Positions 61,367-64,000 of a stretch of 64,000 nt of DNA are shown here, piece after piece. The stretch spans positions 1,453,001 through 1,517,000 of the forward strand of contig NZ_BSDR01000001.1 in the NCBI RefSeq assembly GCF_027925305.1. The letters run 5' to 3'. A program made the translations under genes and the position numbers. Origin of the DNA: Desulforhabdus amnigena. Lineage in GTDB: Bacteria; Desulfobacterota; Syntrophobacteria; Syntrophobacterales; Syntrophobacteraceae. Numbering within the stretch: position 1 is the stretch's first letter; the number at the start of each line of letters is the position of its first letter. The notes under the pieces are model-generated. The model saw only the letters and a program-made list of their open reading frames with translations, made no database searches and was not told the DNA's origin.

Positions 61367-61654
61367 AGCTCGGCATTTTATAAGGGTTCGAGTGCGAAGA
61401 AGTACGAAATCATTTCATCCCTTTTCCGTGGGGGGCGGAACATGAAAATGGATAACGCACATTTTCCGGTTTCTTTAAGAACCTCCAATGAAAGTTCTGA
61501 TTGAAGCAGTGATCGACTTATATATCGTTTTTGTTCTATTCGGAATGTAAGGCTGTTTTTCGACTTGTACGTTCACCGTGACAATGGGAGCTAAGGGGTG
61601 AAGGTTTAAAATAGATAATAGAAATAAGCCAAGTTAGATAAGGGGGAAGTTTTC

Positions 61655-64000
61655 ATGACGCGAATGAGGGTGCATGAACTTGCGAAAGAGCTCAATATGA
61701 ATAACAAAGATCTGATTGATCGAATTCTCAAGTTGGGGATTCAGGTCAAAAACCACATGAGCACTTTGACTGAATCCACAGTGGAAAAGATCCGTCAGCA
61801 GTTTACAGAGGACAAGACGGAAACGGTTGAAGAGAAGCGAATCGGGAGAGCCGTCATCAGGAGACGGAAAAAGACCTTTGAAGAAGAAGGTCCTGCTGTC
61901 GAGGCCGTACCAATAGAGGCAGCAATGGCGGTCCCGTCCGTTCAGGAAGAAATAGCCCCAATGGTTCCCGCTCCACCCGAAGCGACAGCAACACCAGTGG
62001 CGGAAGTGGAGCCCACGCAAGAAGAGCCCGGGGAAGAGGCGCCCTCGCCCGCCCCCGTGCACCCAGTTGAAACGCCCCTGGAAAAGGTCGAAAAAGTAGA
62101 AGCAGTAGAAGAGCCGGTACACGTGGAGGTTACACCCGAGCCTTCAATTCCCCCTGAAGAGCTCCCTCGGGAAATTTCCTCTGCTCCCCCTACAGAGGAA
62201 GAAACCCCTTCACCGGCCGAAGTGAAAGCCATCTCCCCTGAGCCTGAAGCGCAAGTTCCTCCATCGGAAGTGGAAGAGGTAAAGAGAGAAGCGAGCCAGG
62301 AACCCTTGGAAGCGGAAGTTGCGAGAAAGGAACTGGAAGAACAGATGCCTCAAGAGCAGCTTGAAGTACAAGCTATCCCTACCCCCGAGCCAGGTGAAGA
62401 ACCGGCTGCTGAGACCGTAGCCGGCGAGGTCGCTGCAGAAGAAGAGGAGTCCAAGGCCAAGAAGGCCAAGAAGAGGCGCCGTAAAAAATCCCGCAAAGAC
62501 GAACCGGCACGCATCATCAAACTGCCCGATATCATTCCACCTGAACCCGAGGAAGAACCGGAGCTGCCGCATCTGGCGCCTCGTCTCCAGGCAAAAGCGG
62601 TTACAGAGGAAAAGGAAGTCAAAGAAGCTCCCCGCAAGAAGAGGGTCAAAGCCGTCGACGAGGTGGTCAAGGAGGCTCCCGACCGGAAACGCAAGGGCGG
62701 GCAACGCAAAGAAGTTTTTGTACGCGAAGACCTCTATTCCAAAAAGGAGCTTGCGGCTCAGGCGGATCGCGGCCGTCCGAAAGACAGGGAAAGGCCCTCT
62801 GTAGAGGAAGCCAAAGCCGAGCCTGCAGTGGCCAAGATAGGGAGAAAGAAAATCAAAATCGACGAAGCGATTACTGTCGCGAATCTGGCCAAGCAAATGG
62901 GGCAGAAGGCGGGTGAAGTCATCAAGAAACTGTTGCTCCTCGGGCTCCCCGCCAGTATCAACCAGGCTCTGGATTTTGATACGGCAGCGCTGGTTGCCAG
63001 TGAATTCGACTTCGAAGTGGAAAAGGTCGGATTCGAAGAGGAAGAAGTGCTTCAAACACAGCAGGACCGCGAGGAAGATCTCGTCCCGAGACCTCCCGTC
63101 ATCACGGTTATGGGACACGTCGACCACGGTAAGACATCCCTTCTCGACGCCATACGGAAAACCAACGTCATCAGCGGGGAGGCGGGAGGCATCACCCAGC
63201 ACATCGGTGCTTATGACGTCAAGCTGGAAAACGGACACGTGGTCTTTCTGGATACTCCGGGCCATGAAGCCTTCACCGCCATGCGTGCCCGTGGAGCCAA
63301 GGTGACGGACATCGTCATCCTGCTGGTAGCGGCGGACGACGGTGTCATGCAGCAGACGATCGAAGCCATCAACCACGCCAAAGCGGCTGAAGTCCCCATC
63401 ATCGTGGCCATCAATAAAATAGATAAGCCCAATGCAAACGTGGAGAAGACCAAACGGCAACTGGCGGAACAGGGTCTCATCCCCAGTGAATGGGGCGGAG
63501 ATACAACCATGGTGGAAATTTCCGCCAAAAAGCAAATCGGCATAGATGAGCTTCTGGAGATGGTTCTTCTGCAGGCAGAACTATTGGAATTGAAGGCCAA
63601 TCCAAACAAGCCTGCCCGCGGGCGTGTCATCGAATCCAAGCTGGACAAGGGGCGGGGTCCCGTGGCTACTATCCTGATCCAGGAAGGAACTCTGAAGGCG
63701 GGCGACATTTACGTCTGTGGAGTGAATTCCGGACGCGTTCGAAACATGTTCAATGACAGGGGAAAACGGTTGATGTCGGCCGGGCCTTCCATGCCTGTTG
63801 AAGTTCTCGGCTTTTCAGGAGTCCCCAACGCGGGGGATCAATTCATTGTCCTGACGGACGAGAAACAGGCCAAACTCGTTGCGGAACATCGTTCCCTCAA
63901 ACTGCGGGAAAAAGAGCTCACCCGGACTTCCAAGGTCACCCTGGAGAGCCTGTTCGATCAGATCCGCGAGGGCGAAATCAAGGAACTCAATGTCATCCTG
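61655..64000 (+). CDS. infB: translation initiation factor IF-2 (3' end outside window)
   Basis: 782 codons are visible. An IF2-N domain opens the protein ([19 protein letters not shown]). A very acidic, Pro/Glu-rich region follows (~70-280), then a Lys/Arg-rich part, and a second IF2-N domain near 405-455 ([22 protein letters not shown]). The G domain starts with GHVDHGKTS at ~487; DTPGHEAF is G3 and NKIDKP is G4. A beta-barrel domain begins before the window ends. It places initiator tRNA on the 30S subunit. GGGGGAAG lies 5 nt before the ATG. Confidence 0.97.
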   Translation, partial: MTRMRVHELAKELNMNNKDLIDRILKLGIQVKNHMSTLTESTVEKIRQQFTEDKTETVEEKRIGRAVIRRRKKTFEEEGPAVEAVPIEAAMAVPSVQEEIAPMVPAPPEATATPVAEVEPTQEEPGEEAPSPAPVHPVETPLEKVEKVEAVEEPVHVEVTPEPSIPPEELPREISSAPPTEEETPSPAEVKAISPEPEAQVPPSEVEEVKREASQEPLEAEVARKELEEQMPQEQLEVQAIPTPEPGEEPAAETVAGEVAAEEEESKAKKAKKRRRKKSRKDEPARIIKLPDIIPPEPEEEPELPHLAPRLQAKAVTEEKEVKEAPRKKRVKAVDEVVKEAPDRKRKGGQRKEVFVREDLYSKKELAAQADRGRPKDRERPSVEEAKAEPAVAKIGRKKIKIDEAITVANLAKQMGQKAGEVIKKLLLLGLPASINQALDFDTAALVASEFDFEVEKVGFEEEEVLQTQQDREEDLVPRPPVITVMGHVDHGKTSLLDAIRKTNVISGEAGGITQHIGAYDVKLENGHVVFLDTPGHEAFTAMRARGAKVTDIVILLVAADDGVMQQTIEAINHAKAAEVPIIVAINKIDKPNANVEKTKRQLAEQGLIPSEWGGDTTMVEISAKKQIGIDELLEMVLLQAELLELKANPNKPARGRVIESKLDKGRGPVATILIQEGTLKAGDIYVCGVNSGRVRNMFNDRGKRLMSAGPSMPVEVLGFSGVPNAGDQFIVLTDEKQAKLVAEHRSLKLREKELTRTSKVTLESLFDQIREGEIKELNVIL

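Noticed and set aside
1-64000. CRISPR arrays, rRNA genes, complete IS elements or prophage genes
   Set aside because: None was seen: no regularly spaced repeats, no rRNA sequence, no transposase frame, and the only recombinase is the degraded integrase.

Overview
The window reads as chromosomal DNA from a Gram-negative anaerobe, most likely a Desulfobacterota/Syntrophobacteria-type bacterium. That placement is inference. It rests on methylmalonyl-CoA-type biotin-dependent carboxylase parts (mmdA and an MmdB/OadB-like beta subunit), a selenium-dependent glycine/betaine/sarcosine-type reductase cluster, SelB and FdhD, a bacterial GlnRS, HolC next to DnaE, and the usual rimP-nusA-ylxR-infB and yqeY-dnaG-rpoD groupings. 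Coding density is high and most of the content is housekeeping.

Layout. 1-9.6 kb: a 3'-truncated ACP/acyl-AMP ligase/acyltransferase fusion, glnS, a PurF-like protein without the N-terminal nucleophile cysteine, a sodium-pump decarboxylase beta subunit, hisC and one unknown gene. 9.6-13.6 kb: a MITE-like element, a structured leader, then PilZ, ribbon-helix-helix-like and zinc-finger/ParA genes, followed by trpS. 14.0-18.6 kb: grdE-grdB-grdC-grdA. grdB and grdA each contain an in-frame UGA read as selenocysteine and must be annotated through it. 18.7-26.6 kb: aqpZ, a small membrane protein, a DOMON-like/sugar-kinase-like pair, and a tightly overlapped chaperone operon (GrpE-like, Hsp70, a 691-residue unknown protein, a J-like protein without HPD). 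27-35.7 kb: sbcC, an SpmA/SpmB-type fusion, fdhD, a Nudix hydrolase, an NCS2 permease and prs. 35.9-43.9 kb: zinc-ribbon protein, NIF3-like protein, a CAU tRNA, a wrecked integron-type integrase, rpoD, dnaG, yqeY, hisA. 44-51.7 kb: thioesterase, a phosphoglycerate-mutase-like protein that is probably the homoserine kinase, hom, alaC, selB, two small genes. 52-64 kb: mmdA, holC, an Mth938-like gene, dnaE, tRNA-Gly(CCC), rimP-nusA-ylxR and the 5' part of infB.

How they fit together. GrdA, GrdB and SelB form a selenium-dependent route from a glycine-type substrate to acetyl phosphate. MmdA and the beta subunit belong to propionate/succinate interconversion coupled to sodium transport. hom plus the ApgM-like protein serve threonine synthesis.

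The two best candidates for undescribed biology are the dedicated Hsp70 operon at 21.9-26.6 kb and the PilZ/RHH/zinc-finger-ParA cluster at 10.3-12.3 kb. Four short elements with related terminal inverted repeats, several carrying G/C-run repeats, are scattered between genes.
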